Of a stretch of DNA of 64,000 bases, positions 33,501 to 46,636 are shown one piece after another. The translations under genes and the position numbers were made by a program. The notes below the pieces were generated by a model that had not been told where the DNA came from, ran no database searches, and was given only the letters and a program-made list of their open reading frames with translations. Origin of the DNA: Vitis vinifera. Lineage: Eukaryota; Streptophyta; Magnoliopsida; Vitales; Vitaceae. The stretch covers positions 26,579,001 to 26,643,000 of the forward strand of contig NC_081820.1 in NCBI RefSeq assembly GCF_030704535.1. The letters run 5' to 3'. How positions within the stretch are numbered: the first letter of the stretch is position 1; every line of letters starts with the position of its first letter.

Positions 33501-36500
33501 GATTTGGCCACTGAATTCCTAGACTCAAATCCTGAGGATTGTTCAAATTCATTCCCACATTTAAGATTTTAAATCTAAACAAAAGGAAGGGATTTTGGGA
33601 GCTCCAAATCCCTTCAGGCACTTCAAATCCCTCCAATACAAATACACCCAAAAACATTTGCATCTCTTTCAACAATATTACAAATAGTATTTATCCAACT
33701 TACACTAATTTGTTTCAAATGGCCAGAGAAGGTAGACAAAGATTGGGATAGTGACTGCTCATCACCGATATCAGCAAAAACATAATCAAACCAAGGGATT
33801 CGTACAGGTTCAGCAGCTAAAACATGAAGGCCTGCAATAGTGGAGAAATTATTCAAGGGTATGCAACAGAACAAAGAAATTTATTAAGAAGATTGTAAAA
33901 TAAAAAAATGGATATCTTTATGAATAAGTTAGATAAATAATCAGCCTCTCCTCGCTATAAAACTGAAAAAATACCATCAGAACTATTAAGCAAGAAGCAA
34001 AAATTACAAGAAACTAGAAATTTCAGTATAGTGGTTATGCCAGCATTTAAATTTATGTAGGAGTAAAAAACGTTGATGTCAACCTGATCTTGCCATCATG
34101 GCAGCTAGTCCAACTGTCTTTAAGCAAATGGTTTTGCCCCCTGTATTTGGACCAGTTATAACCAACACTCTGGTTCTTTGAGCGATAAAAAAATCAACAG
34201 GGACTGGAGGAGATTGTTCTAATCTAGTTACCTGACATCAGAAGGGAAATTACTTTAGATGAAACATTATTAAGATAATAAACTGCACAATCATAAATGA
34301 TCACTGATCTATGGTCAATATTGAACAATACCTGCATTTCCAAAGATGAAAGATTTATATCTGTTTCTTCTTTAACATTAAATTTCTCCCCTTGCAGTTT
34401 TTTCCTCCTTTGTTCCTGAAACCAGAAAACTTAGTAATAGATTTTATCCAAGGAAATGATGAGTACTGGCATTCATGTAATACCAACCCTTCTGTATAAG
34501 CAGCAGATGCCCACAGCCAAAGTGGGGAAACTTGAAGGTTTCCATGTGAAGTAATACATTCTAATTGACGATTCAGAAGAAACATAAAACAAAAAGACCA
34601 AAGTCCACACATAACTTACAGAAATAGCAAGGCTAACATCCTTCCTGGCCTTCTGAAGATTTTCTCGATGCTGTTGAACTAATAGAGGATGATAAGCTTT
34701 TGGCAGATGCAAAGTCCATTCCCTCTTAATCGGATAAGATGCTTCTGAAGTTCCATGCCCTGATAAGTGGGCTCCTGTGGAAGATCCATTCTTGTTTTCT
34801 GCTAAAAATAAATCAGGACAAGTGCCTCCAAATGAAAGGCCATAGGTAGCTCGAGCATTGATCTACATGTTAAGAACCCAAAACCAAATACTGTGAAATC
34901 ACCAATTGGAACAATTGAATAAGAAAAAAATTTGCCAACAAAAGAAACTAAGGACCAATATTCACTAGTGTCATCAAACTTCACATAAAAGCATTTCCTT
35001 TTATTTAGATATTTAATTTTTTTGGTTTTGACATGGTAATATTGTTTCTTTTCCTTTCTTAGATATGTTCACAATGAAATTCATTTAATAAATCTAACTT
35101 GAGCTTGCTTGTGATGCTGAAGATTATAGAGCAATTTCAATGCTCTAGTCTTGATAGTAAGGACATGATAAAAGTCAGCTAACCCCTTTTCTCATTAACC
35201 ATCAGAGGGTTTTAAACGAAGTTTCCACTTTATAAATTCTAATTGATGTGGCTTCCAAAAGGCTTTCAGTTTCAGGGTTCAAATAAACCAAATAATAGAT
35301 TCACAACAACTTGGGGGATCTGATGAAATCAAAATTTTGGATTGTGAATTTTGGTCTTGAAAATACAGAAAAAATAAATTGAAGTATCAACAAAAAAAAT
35401 AATAAAATAAAATAAAACCTAGAAAAGGATGAAAATAATAATGGTCATCATCATTATCCACAATGCCAAATTAATTCAGTTGAAATTGGCCCAAACCATA
35501 TAATTTCATGAAGGCAATAATGAACAAGATGGTTTAGTAGGAAATGTTTGTCTCTTTCCATCATTTTCCAACTCAGAAGATGACACTAACTATTACCCAC
35601 CAACACTAATGTAAATGTGTTTCGCTTCATATCCAAAACAGCACTAAAGTCAAATACTTTGGAAGGTTATATTGTTACCTGAACTGTATTGTTCACCTAT
35701 CATGAAAAAATTTCATAAAAAGAAAGTTTGAGTGGTAAGCTTAGTGGTAGATACCTACCACATCCAGTTGAATGACACTGTCCAATAACTTTTCAATGTC
35801 TTCAAGATCCATTTGCATCTGGGCCGAAAAAAAAGTTCAAAACATGAGCATGGAAACAATTACACGAATAATGAAAAGAATGCCCTGGAAAAAGCTATTA
35901 AAACCTTCTCTGTTAACTTTAAAAGTACGTCGGCCTCAGCCTTTGCCGCAAGTGCCCTTGCCTTTTGCAACTCATCATTTAATGGAATAGCAGAGAGTGG
36001 CTCTATAATGCTTCCCACACCTGAACCACTACAACAATATATCACCGGTCAGAAATTGAATATTTAAGAGTTGGTTCCATTTAGTGAAGATGTCTTGGTA
36101 CAAAAAAATAATAATGAACATTTGGGGTGTATTTTAGTGTTGTATGATGTAGCTCATCCAGTTATCCATGCAGGGAATCAAAGGATTGCATGATTTGGAT
36201 GTGAGTTGTGGCTTGGGAAGATTATGATCATAAATTATGTCTCACTTGATGATAAAACTCCTAGTTCTGGGTTTTGTGTTCCTACATTAGTAGTTTGCTT
36301 TTGTAGTCAATGATCTTTTTGGCCTTTATTAGTTGTGTTCAATAGGAGTAAGAAAGTGACTCCCATTGTTTTAGTTTTTCATTGGATGAGAGGATGTTAT
36401 GGTATGCCTTTAAATTGTGCCAGAAGTAGATTTTTTTTGTGTTTACTTGCATTACTAGTGGGACTACTTTTAGAAGTTCTTTTCCTCTGTGATCTGTTGA

Positions 36501-39500
36501 CCAAAAACCAGCCAAGGGTAGTGCTAGTCAACATAAAGCTTTTAACTCTTTTTCATTGAATGGGTTAGTAGTGGAAGTGATCAGGATGAGCCCTTTGAGT
36601 TCATTCATACAAGGAATGAAGTAGAACAAAAAAAACCCTCCTCCATTAGGATAATTTCGCAGTTTTGCTTTCAGTTGCTTGGAGTCAAAGTTAGTAATAG
36701 TTGGTTGATTTGAGTCTCATTAGAATTAAAAAGTATTTTTTATTTTATAAATTTTTTAATATAGAAAGTTTCTATACTTTAAACTTTATATTTTCTAAAA
36801 GTTTCTATTTTCCAAAAAATTTTATTTTATTTTTCTTTAAGGTTATGTTTGGTTCCTGGAAAATTAAAGCGAAAATGCAAGGGGAAAGAAAATAGGGAAA
36901 AGAAGAAGTGAAGGAAAATTTAAAATAAATTTAAAATTAATAAATTATTTTTATATACTTTTTCAAACTCATTTCACTTATTTTCTTCCATTAATAAAGA
37001 TTAAATAATTTAAAAATGAAAAAATTATTTTCTATTTGTAGACATCATGGAAACCAGCTACATCCTTCAAAGCTATTCTCAAAAATCCTTTTGAGATAAT
37101 ATGCTACCTTAATGCTTTGGTGAATAATAACTGATGATACTGATTACTGTGGAGTTTGACTAACTAAATAGATATTGATCTTGAAACAAAAAAGAACAGA
37201 GAAATACAATCACACATACTGGTTGCCATTTTGGAGCAATCAATAGAAAGTTATGCAAACATGTAACGCACCTGGACAACAATAAACCCTTCAAATTTGT
37301 AAGATTGGCCCCTGATTTTATGCACCATCTTCCATCAACATTACTCACTTCCTGAGCCAATGATGGAACAATAGTTAAGAACAGAAAATGTAAAACAAAT
37401 CGGTGATCAAGCACATCTTACCAGAGAGGATGTTTCATTCACATTGTTCCTAACTAAGCTGTCCATCAACTGATATAACTGAAAGAAAAGATGATAAACA
37501 CTCTTAGGAATTAAGTTCTAGATAAGAATGTAAAGCAATGAGGGCATCAAACAGTGGTAAAGCCATGCAATATAAGTAACCACAACTACCAACTTAAAAA
37601 CCCATTAACAAGGCATAAAAGCTCTGGCAACTGATTGAACAATGTATCGCAAGTTATCCGAGTGAGATGTAATTCATGGGAAGATATGAGAATCCAAAGA
37701 TGAATTGCAATTATTTATTAAAATTTATTCTCTATGTAATATGGAACCTGGGAAGCATGTTGAAGTGATTAGCCTAGCAATAAAGAAAGCAAGAGAGATA
37801 TTATATCAAACTTCCTATTGAGGATGAAATTTAAATTTCTTCCAACAATACCTAGAGCTCCAAAGATTTTAAACAATATAATTGGTTGAAATCACAAAAG
37901 AAACATGAAAAAAGAGAGCAAATGAATGGAAACTTGTAGTCCAAATAGCAACACACATGGCAGTCATGGTGCTATATGAGATTCTATAATGGTTCAAAGT
38001 ACTTGAAGCACATTCTGGAATTAATTTTATACCTACATGTCGAGGCATCACCATTTAGTGGATGCAATCAATTCAAAAATGTGCATATACGTGTTTGAGG
38101 GTGTGTGTGAAATATTTAAAGGCAAAGTTCAAGCTACAAGTTCCAACCACAGTTATACAAACATAATCGAGAATTCCTGAACTTTTCAAAATGTAAAGTT
38201 CTGAGGCAACTGAAATATAGATTGAATCAGAGTTCCTTCTACTGTAACTGAAGAGGACTCTATTTTGTTAGAGATTGTAAGTGATGTGTTGTTGCATGGT
38301 CTCATTACCCATTACATATCTTGTATTAATGACCTCTAACAAAGAAATTGGCATCTGAAACTTGAAGTTATTCATAAAGATATGGGTAATTCTCCTACCA
38401 ATGTATCAAGGGAGATCATTTTTATTTTCAGAAAGGAAAAAAAAAAGAAGAGAGAGAGAGAAGAATTTACCTTTCTCTCAAGTGTCCGCACTTGATCACG
38501 TGATTGCTTCAGTGCAGAGCTCTATAACAGGGTATAAAACTTTAGGTGAGATCAAGACCAGGGAAAGGGAAAATAATCATATATGAAAATGAAGTGAATT
38601 TGTTTGCATACAATTAAAAAAAGAAAGAATAGAAATTGGATGCAAGCCTAACAAACCAACACAAAATGTAGTCCTGAAGATTAAAAAATTCTAAGCATGT
38701 TGTAAAAACCAGATTATTCAAAAGAAAAATCATAGAGTTATCAATATTTGTAGTGCCTGAGTAACAAAAACATACCGCAGAGTCTTTAACAGAGCCATCT
38801 TCATCTACTACTTGCTGTATCAATTTAACTAATGATCTATTTATAACCAACCCCATTATCTGCGAGTAAAATTAAAAAAGAGAAAGGTCACCAAAGGATT
38901 ACAAACACACAGGAATAAGTGGTGCATGGAAGAAATGGGCATGCTCTATACCACTTCTGAAATAGGCATGAAACGTTTGTACCAATCTGCATCTTCCTTG
39001 ATGGCAGCTTTGAGATTAAGCTGCAAAGTTTCTGCAAGCTGTAGCAGAGCCACAACAGCCATGGCTTCATTTCCATCCACTGGTAACATCCTACGAGCAT
39101 GCTGGATAGCAGATTTAACCTTCAAGAACACAAAACAGATGGTTAGCTTGCCTATGACGTATACAAGGTTTTTCACCCTTTTCTCTATAGATTAAGTGCC
39201 TGTTTGGGAGTAAAATCGCTTTTGAAAATCTGTAGAATAGCTGGACGTGATTCCAATATAATCACTTGCTAGGTGATTCTTTCAGAAATCACTTTTTTGT
39301 TATATAAGACATTACCAAAAACACTATCAAAACACTTTTTCTAGTTTATATCCAAACACTCCATGTTAGCAACTCTCTTTAAAAGTGTTTCTAACGGAAG
39401 CACCATAGACAAAAATGCTTTAACTATAAAAGCTTCCAAACAGGCTCTAAGACAAGCAAAGGATCAAAATATCAAAAGGGGCAAACCTTAGAAAAGTACA

Positions 39501-40255
39501 ATGAGAGATATCAAGAATTCCCATTTATAAATGTAAAGAATACTAGTCATATATAAGAAGAAAAAAAGCTTACTCAAATCTATGCCTCAAATTAAGGCAT
39601 TTAAAATTTGAAAGGACCCAAATGACTTGGGGCTCGAAATGCCCATTTTTTCTGTTCACATCCAACTCTCAATAAAAGCAAATAAGTGATATACACTAAA
39701 TTTTCCCAATGAAAATTATGGGCAAGCCGTGTAAATTCTTTGGAAACCAAATCAAGAAGTAACATAAGCTGGTCTGAGGATTATGCCAATAACCACAAAT
39801 GAAATAGAGTATTAGGAAACTAACCAGAACAGCATCAATGGTGCTGAAGTCCATGGTGCAACCACCATGCTTATGGATTTCCAGAGCAGCATTGGTTTCA
39901 TCCAAAAGTCTCAAACTCTCTTGGTAGGTCTGGTCTAGGGACCAGAGCTGGGCCTGTGGCAGACCCACAACAAGCAAAACAACAAAAAATGAAAACACAG
40001 AACAAATTACGGCAGAGATAGAGAGAAATTAAAAGGGCAAAAAGAAGAGACCCAGGTGGATTCACGGCCCAAGGAAGTCGAAGCGAAGGAAGAAACGGAG
40101 TGGCAGAGTTTGTCCCACTCCAAAACCCTGAGAGTTTGATGGTGAACTGAAGGTTTCTGAGACTGTTTCAGGATGCCTCCATTCTTGAATCGTTCTGGGG
40201 TTGAAGCTACTGAGACGATCATGAAAATGGATTTTCCACACGCACATGAATTCAT
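30570..40255 (-). CDS. MutS2-type DNA repair ATPase, probably organellar, no Smr domain
   Basis: Twenty exons join in phase to 818 aa: 40052..40255, 39825..39953, 38952..39119, 38776..38859, 38471..38521, 37422..37478, 37272..37351, 35905..36028, 35759..35818, 34620..34862, 34332..34415, 34084..34231, 33704..33831, 32723..32770, 32362..32492, 32111..32193, 31736..31839, 31270..31340, 30852..31156, 30570..30724. The Walker A motif GPNTGGKT is at about residue 455, the MutS signature [18 protein letters not shown] at about 498, [16 protein letters not shown] (Walker B) near 531, and the helical clamp [11 protein letters not shown] lies upstream. The C-terminus is a KOW-like [19 protein letters not shown] module that stops at LKLTDVET, so the nuclease-like Smr domain of bacterial MutS2 is missing, as in one of the two Arabidopsis MutS2 genes. 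The ATG at 40255 gives a plausible transit peptide; MutS2 proteins of plants are thought to act on plastid or mitochondrial DNA. Confidence 0.93.
32789..33156. repeat. Two recent tandem duplications in the intron between MutS2 exons 13 and 14
   Basis: A 126-bp unit is repeated without visible difference (32905..33030 and 33031..33156), and just beside it a segment of about 40 bp (AACAGTATG(A/G)CAAAAGAAAA...) occurs at 32789 and 32857, 68 bp apart. Both lie within the intron and do not touch the splice sites. Confidence 0.9.
36840..37025. mobile_element. One-ended fragment of the TATGTTTGGTTCC inverted-repeat family
   Basis: Begins GGTTATGTTTGGTTCCTGGA in the large intron between MutS2 exons 7 and 8. 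Its purine-rich then AT-rich body resembles the element at 17050..17358, but the mirrored right end is not visible, so the right limit is approximate. Confidence 0.4.
39195..39447. mobile_element. Inverted-repeat element in a MutS2 intron
   Basis: The left end AGTGCCTGTTTGG and the right end GAGCCTGTTTGG (other strand) are inverted copies 253 bp apart, flanked by TTA and TAA. No ORF. It is probably a MITE of the PIF/Harbinger or hAT type and sits in the intron between exons 2 and 3. Confidence 0.6.
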
Positions 40256-40403
40256 CCTTCCTCTTGCGAATTTGCAGTAGATATTCGTCACCCTCTCTAC
40301 TTTCCTCCACCCATGGCTAGCAGCGTTAGCCTTCTGCTTTCATCTTCAAGATGAGTCCACCAAAACGCACCGTATTGAGTTTCGGTTAAGCCCATGCAGC
40401 CAT

Positions 40404-40425
40404 GGCCCATTTGGGTGGGCTGACC
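40404..40425 (-). promoter_or_regulatory. Site II-like motif upstream of the MutS2-type gene
   Basis: GGCCCA at 40404..40409 and TGGGTGGGC just beyond lie about 150 bp upstream of the chosen ATG. GCCCAT also occurs at 40390. TGGGCY clusters mark many plant housekeeping promoters. Confidence 0.35.
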
Positions 40426-40429
40426 AATT

Positions 40430-43120
40430 CATCCCAACAAAAAGTATGGGCCCAATTGGTAACGATAGGGCTGCAAGCCCATGTCTAACGGGATTGAAGA
40501 TGCGGGCAACCCCTTGAAACCAAACTTATATTTTTTTATGATAAATTTGAATCTAACATTTATATAAAAATTAAATAATTAAATAATGCATAATTTCCTA
40601 CTTAAAATTAAATCAGATATAATTTTTTTTTTTAAGCTATGATTATAACTTGGACGGGTTAGTCAGGTTAATGACTAATCTAAGTTTAACCCAAGTTAAA
40701 AAATAATCAACTTGAACTCAATTTAACCTGAACTTTTATTTAAGATAATGTAAACTCAATCCAATCTCATTTGTTTAGACTCACGTTGAATTCAAGTTGT
40801 TCAAGTTAGATATAGGTTGATCGAGTTAAACTTGAGTTGGTGCATAATTCAAAATCCATCTATAATATTTTTAAAAAAACTTTTTTGATATATTTGTATA
40901 AGATAAAATTTCAAGGCAACAAGAGAATAAACATAAATTTACATATTTTCTAAAATACTAAAAAATATATGATATAATACAATTTGATATTTTTCTTAAA
41001 AATAGAAAAAAAAATACATTATAAATATTATAAAAAAATTAATTTGAGTTTAGGTTATGCTTAAGTTATCTAAACGTTATTCCAAGTCTAATTAAAATTA
41101 AGTTCAAATTGAAAAAACTTAACTCAAATCCAACATAAGTATTAAAAATGATTACTTAAACCCACCTCAGATCGGATAAGGGTTGGATGGAGCCAATTCC
41201 CATAGTTACTTAAACCCACCTCAGATCGGATAAGGGTTGGATGGAGCCAATTCCCATAGTTCCAACCCTACTTTTAACATTCTTTCTTTGCTTCGTTAGT
41301 TCTTGAAACTAAATATATTGACAAATGGGGGTTGGGGAGAAAGAAGAGTTTTAAGAGAAAAGCAAAAGAAAAGTCAAAAGTGATTAATTTATTGGATGGG
41401 AAGGAAGAGAGGCTAGATAATCATGGAAAGTTGGCTGAGAATCATATTTTCTAAATAAAGGGGTTGTTTGGATGGAGCAATGAATGATGAAGTCACTTGC
41501 TAATTTTTAATTTGATTCTTCTTGAGTTAAAAGAGATTCTTCAAGGTTGACCGAAATTTTGGGAATCTGGGTTGTTGGCAACTACACATGTGAAAATCAA
41601 TGTGTATGAGAAGGAAACAACTTTCATTCCACAACCAACATTGACTTCTCCAAAACAAAGTTGGTTATTTCATCTACTTACTAGTCCAAGGATCAGAGTT
41701 TGTCTTTCATCAATGTCTTGCCTTTCTCCTTCCTGTTGTATTTCTCTAATCTCTTGTTTCCACCTCACTGTCACAACCAGCCCTGCATCGGGTGCGTAGG
41801 AAACACCTAAGTCCGAAACATCAACTATGATTCCAAACATCAACTATAATCAGGATCGTTGAAAGTGTATGATAAAATTTAAACTATCGGATGACAATAC
41901 AAACATACGAGACTAAGGTAATATGACTAAAATACAAAAGAATGAGATCATGATATAAAAATGAGATTTAAACTACAAATGTGATATGAATTAATCGATG
42001 AAAGAATCTCAAATTTGTAAATCTAACATTTGTTCGACATAAATGTGGATCAATCAAATAATCCCTCATCCATATGGTCTCCTTCTGTATTTATTAATCA
42101 TTGGTGTAGATAATCCATATTTAAAATCAAAACAGCTAGAATCTCTCTTAACCAGGCATTTGCATAGTTTGTCTTGTTGGGTTCTTGGAGCTCCCGCCTG
42201 CAGTTGACATGTGTGGGACAATGCCTAAATTTTAATTAGCTGAAATCATCATAGCTACAATAGTACCTTAAAATAATGCCGGCTGCCCATGAAAGAGGGA
42301 GAGAGAGGTGCTCGTCGCCGGCCGGCAAGTTCTCAGACTAGTACTGCCAAAAAGCAAAAGACAGAATATCAAATTCTAGGTTTGATTCCAATACCCAACA
42401 AACCAATAACCAATAGCCACTTAAAGAAAACTATACCCTGTATTTTTGTTTCATTAGTCACAATCTATTGCTTTCCATGGAAGACTTTTTCTGGCCACAT
42501 GCCATTCTAGACGACAGTTGGAAAATACATAGAGACCCATACCATAATGGCCCCTCATCCATTGGTTTCCATGCTTATGGTAAGATTTAGGCAATCAAAG
42601 TACAAAGAAATGGAATCGAAAATAAAAAAGTGTTTTCTAAAATTGTTTTTTAAAAACAGTTTTTTATAAAATTTGATTTATTGGAATTGAAGTGTGGAAA
42701 GGGAATCTCCAAGTGCAGCCGAGACAAAATGACAATGTATCGTACGATAAGGGATCCCAGAGTCAATGATCTGATCTTTTGGGAAGAAGGAAAGATTGAA
42801 AATTGGGGTGAGAAGCAATAATGGAAACAAAAAAACAAAGAAGACAAAAAAAAAAAAAAAAAGGTCAAAGAAAAACTAAAAAAACAAAGTGGGAGTTTTC
42901 AGAATTTAAATTTTGTTTCTTTAAATAAAAATCATGAATATTAAGGTAAGAAAATCATATGGGGAATTGGTGAATATAGAAATCGAAGAATTCGAGGATT
43001 GGGACTTATAAGAAGAGTGAGGGACAAACCGTTGTCACCAAGACCGAGGGTGATTCCAATCCCATTCCTGGATCTCTTCTCTGGGTTTGAATCTGATTCT
43101 GATCTGATCTAGTGGGGAAG
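40430..43120. other. Intergenic stretch, repeat-derived in part
   Basis: From about 40640 to 41280 the sequence repeats themes such as AACTTGA(A/G)CTCAA and TTAACCC, typical of an old transposon remnant. A 54-bp tandem duplication at 41154..41261 is listed separately. The final 150 bp before 43128 are the leader of the UNC93-like gene. No other gene is supported. Confidence 0.4.
41154..41261. repeat. 54-bp perfect tandem duplication
   Basis: Units start at 41154 and 41208 (ACTTAAACCCACCTCAGATC...), with no difference that I can see. Confidence 0.9.
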
Positions 43121-43127
43121 AAGAGAA

Positions 43128-44961
43128 ATGGGGTTTGGGGAAGATGAAGAATCAGTGGTGGGGTTGCCCAACAAATCCATATTCAGATACAATTCTCCAC
43201 TGGTTCAGGTCTGTCTGATTGGCTTGGTATGCTTCTGCTGTCCAGGCATGTTCAACGCCCTCTCTGGGATGGGGGGAGGTGGGCAGGTGGACGCCACCGC
43301 CGCCAATAACGCCAACACCGCCCTCTACACCACCTTCGCCATCTTCGGCGTCTTGGGTGGTGGCATCTACAACATCTTCGGTCCCCGCTTCACCCTCTTC
43401 GCCGGTTGCTCAACCTACGTCCTCTACGCCGGCTCTTTCCTTTACTACAACCACTACCAGCACCAGGCCTTCGCCATTGTCGCCGGCGCCATCCTCGGAA
43501 TCGGAGCAGGACTGCTCTGGGCGGGGCAGGGAGCTATCATGACGTCGTACCCCCCGCCGGGGAGGAAGGGTTCATACATATCGCTGTTCTGGAGCATCTT
43601 CAATATGGGAGGCGTCGTCGGCGGGCTCATCCCCTTCATTCTGAACTACAACCGGAGCGAGGCTGCGTCCGTGAACGACGGTACTTACATTGGGTTCATG
43701 TGCTTCATGTCTGTCGGCACCGTCCTCACGCTGGCGATCCTGCACCCGAGCCGCGTGGTTCGGGACGACGGCAGCCACTGTACCAACATCAAGTACTCCG
43801 ATGTGTCGACGGAGGCCGTCGAGATTCTGAAGCTGTTCCGGAATTGGAAGATGCTGCTGATGGTCCCGGCGGCATGGGCCAGCAACTTCTTCTACACCTA
43901 CCAGTTCAATCATGTGAACGCTTTTCTCTTCAATCTGAGGACCAGAGGCTTCAACAATGTGTTCTACTGGGGAGCCCAGATGGTGGGCTCTGTGGGGATT
44001 GGGTATATCCTGGATTTCAGTTTCCAGAGCAGGAAGAAGAGGGGTTTTGTGGGGATTGGGGTTGTTGGTCTGCTTGCAACTGCAATTTGGGCTGGTGGCC
44101 TTGCCAACCATCTCCACTATGACCGGACTCTGACCCACAAACTGGACTTCAAGGACTCTGGTTCTGAATATGCAGGTCCATTTGTGTTGTATTTTAGCTA
44201 TGGATTGCTGGATGCCATGTTCCAGAGCTTGGTTTACTGGGTGATTGGAGCCCTGGCTGACGATTCAGAGACCCTTAGCAGGTATGGTTTACTGTTTTTG
44301 TCATATACCACATAGGATAGTGGAAAGACAGTAGACGCAAATATTGTATCAGAGATACTCGGATCTCAGCGTGCCGAGGTTGTCTCTATTTAGCCCCGCA
44401 ATCCCTTGCGTTGTCTATCGATTTGGCCTTCCAGTCCTGTAGGACATAACAAGGATGTTGTGTCGACATGAGCATGGGGGATGTCCTCGTGAGCACGGGG
44501 TGGTTGTGATATCCTAGATGAATAGGGGAAAAAGTTCGTATCACCATATATTTATGAGTTTATATTATCATTATAGACTCGTTTTAAAGCTGTGAGGGAG
44601 CAGCCAGATCTGGTCATTACAGTTTTTCAAGGATTTCATGTTACTGTGCTCTGTTCTTGGTGTGTGGTACTGATACTTACTGTGTCTTTACTGCAGATAC
44701 ATTGGGTTCTACAAAGGGGTTCAGAGTGCAGGGGGAGCAGTTGCTTGGCAAATTGATGCACATAATGTCAAAAAGCTGTCCCAGCTGATTGTGAATTGGG
44801 TGCTCACCTCAGTGAGTTACCCATTGTTGGCAATTCTTGTCATGTTGGCTGTGAAGGATGAAAAGAAAGTTGAAACCAAGGAGGATGATGATGCGTTTGC
44901 ATCTGCAAAAGCTCCCACTGCAGAAGAAATAACTGGGGGGGAATTCAGCAAGCCAGCCTAA
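43128..44961 (+). CDS. UNC93-like major facilitator superfamily membrane protein
   Basis: Two exons, 43128..44281 and 44697..44961, join in phase (L-S-R|YIGFYKG) to 472 aa. After a short acidic N-terminus (MGFGEDEESVVGLPNKS) there are about ten to twelve hydrophobic segments, for example VQVCLIGLVCFCCPGMFNAL, IVAGAILGIGAGLLWAGQGA and VNWVLTSVSYPLLAILVML, and a charged tail (KDEKKVETKEDDD). The motif CFCCPGMFNALSGMGGGG and the GxGAGxxWAGQG stretch are typical of plant UNC93-like protein 1 and fungal relatives. The plant family is linked to potassium and ABA-related transport, but the substrate of this member is unknown. Exon 1 has much higher GC than the surroundings, common for this gene class. 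Confidence 0.93.
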
Positions 44962-44969
44962 ACCATCTT

Positions 44970-46630
44970 TTGGGTTCATTGCACTGCCTTTTCTCCCTCT
45001 TTTGTTGGTTTTCTTTGTTTTACTCGGTGGCATATAATCTTTGGATGTTAGAGTTTTTAATTTCAGTGTAAATGATACTTCTACGAAAAGGTGTCATGAA
45101 TTTGATCAAATGTTATAAAGTTTTATGTTCTGTGTAGGATCTTCTTATCTTGGTTTCCTGACACCTCCTACCCATTTGCCTAATTATGTTTTTGCCATGT
45201 CTATTACCTATGATGCCAATTCAGCATAATCTAGCTAAAAATTGCAAATTAGACTTATTAAACTGGTTCCATACCTGCCGACAACGAATTTATGCAACGG
45301 TTTTTAACACGATGGTGGGGTTCTTCTCTTTTTTGTCCCATCTGACTAGTTCAATGAGAACAGCCCTGGTTGTAGAATTGAATTGTAAGAGATCTTCATC
45401 CTCTACCCATGACAGAAGGCATTGCTTACTTTTGAAGCTCATTTCCAACAATTCTTGAATCCATTGCCTGGAAAGTTGGGGACATTCTTTTAGACCTTGA
45501 TTATAAGATTTACAGGCATGTAGATACAGCCAAGGGCACTGCAAAGTTTTAAGAGCCACCTAGGAAGGACACCGATTAGCAGGGTCTATCCATTATCATT
45601 CTTCCTAATCATATTAAGTAAAGCTGGATCAACTCTACCTGTCAGCATTCCAAAAGGAGATGATTAAACCTCTTTGGTTGGCTACTTTTAGCTTATTATT
45701 TTGGTAATAGCACAGGAGTGGAGTTCCACCTGTACTGCCATATTGTAATGCCTCTTGTTTTTAGCTCTGGACTTGGTTCCATTATGTTCATCCGATAAGG
45801 GTGCCTTTACCACTGCAATTGAGATGGGAAGAGTATGCCTCTACACCCCAGCTAACTTGCAAGTTTCCCCTGATTTGGGTCTCAGTTTAGGTGATTGGGG
45901 AAGATGAGCATTTCATGTATCCTTCAAATCCTCCGTTTCTGCTTGTCCAAGGCCACATATTATGTTCTCTCTTGGGTCTTGCACGTCTACCTTCACCTTG
46001 AATGTTATCATACGGTTGACAAATAATGACCCAACTATGATTTGAATGACCCAACTATGAGGAATGATAGTTAACAACAGTCATTCCCAATGCTTCCATG
46101 ATTCATTTCAATCTGAGTAGATGCAGAAAATGGTTTTATTGGATACTAATCCTCTATATGTATTGTGAGAAAGGCTTGTAGATTGTAGACAAACTCTAAT
46201 ATTTTACAAATTTGAGCAACTATTTCTTTGGCATTATCGTTTTTAACTTCCTCTATATTGATTCTAACTTCTGAAATACTATATTCAGGAGGCCCCTCAG
46301 TATCAACTTAATTGAATTGGTCCTCCTACAATGTCATCATGGAAGGCCCTGAACCCTACTTTGCAGCTGATCCATCAGCCTCTGGTTTGAGAACTGCTTA
46401 AAAACATCATCCTGAGCTTTTGAACTAATGGTATAAAAGTGGCTACAAATTTGATTCAGGTCGATTTCAGGTTGTATGAATAAGATTGATTGCTCAACTG
46501 ATGCAGGTTTTGTAATATGATGATCAGTTCCAATGGTACAAAGGCATACAATAATCAATCCTCAAGATCACAAGCCAACTCTTTTCCTCATTTTTGTTTT
46601 TCTTTTCAGATACAACAAGATCAACTCAAA
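44970..46630. other. Unassigned stretch, possible old coding relic
   Basis: Minus-strand frames at 45290..45559 (CPQLSRQWIQELLEMSFKSK) and 46337..46558 (LNQICSHFYTISSKAQDDVF) look less random than usual and could be pieces of a decayed gene or element, but I recognise no family. No splice sites connect them convincingly. Confidence 0.25.
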
Positions 46631-46636
46631 CTGTCC

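Noticed and set aside
40007-40291. Longer N-terminus for the MutS2-type protein starting at 40291
   Set aside because: The codon at 40291 is GTG; the first in-frame ATG is 40255.
43219-44138. Long ORFs in other frames across the UNC93-like exon
   Set aside because: They are shadows of the GC-rich UNC93-like coding exon and have no family features.
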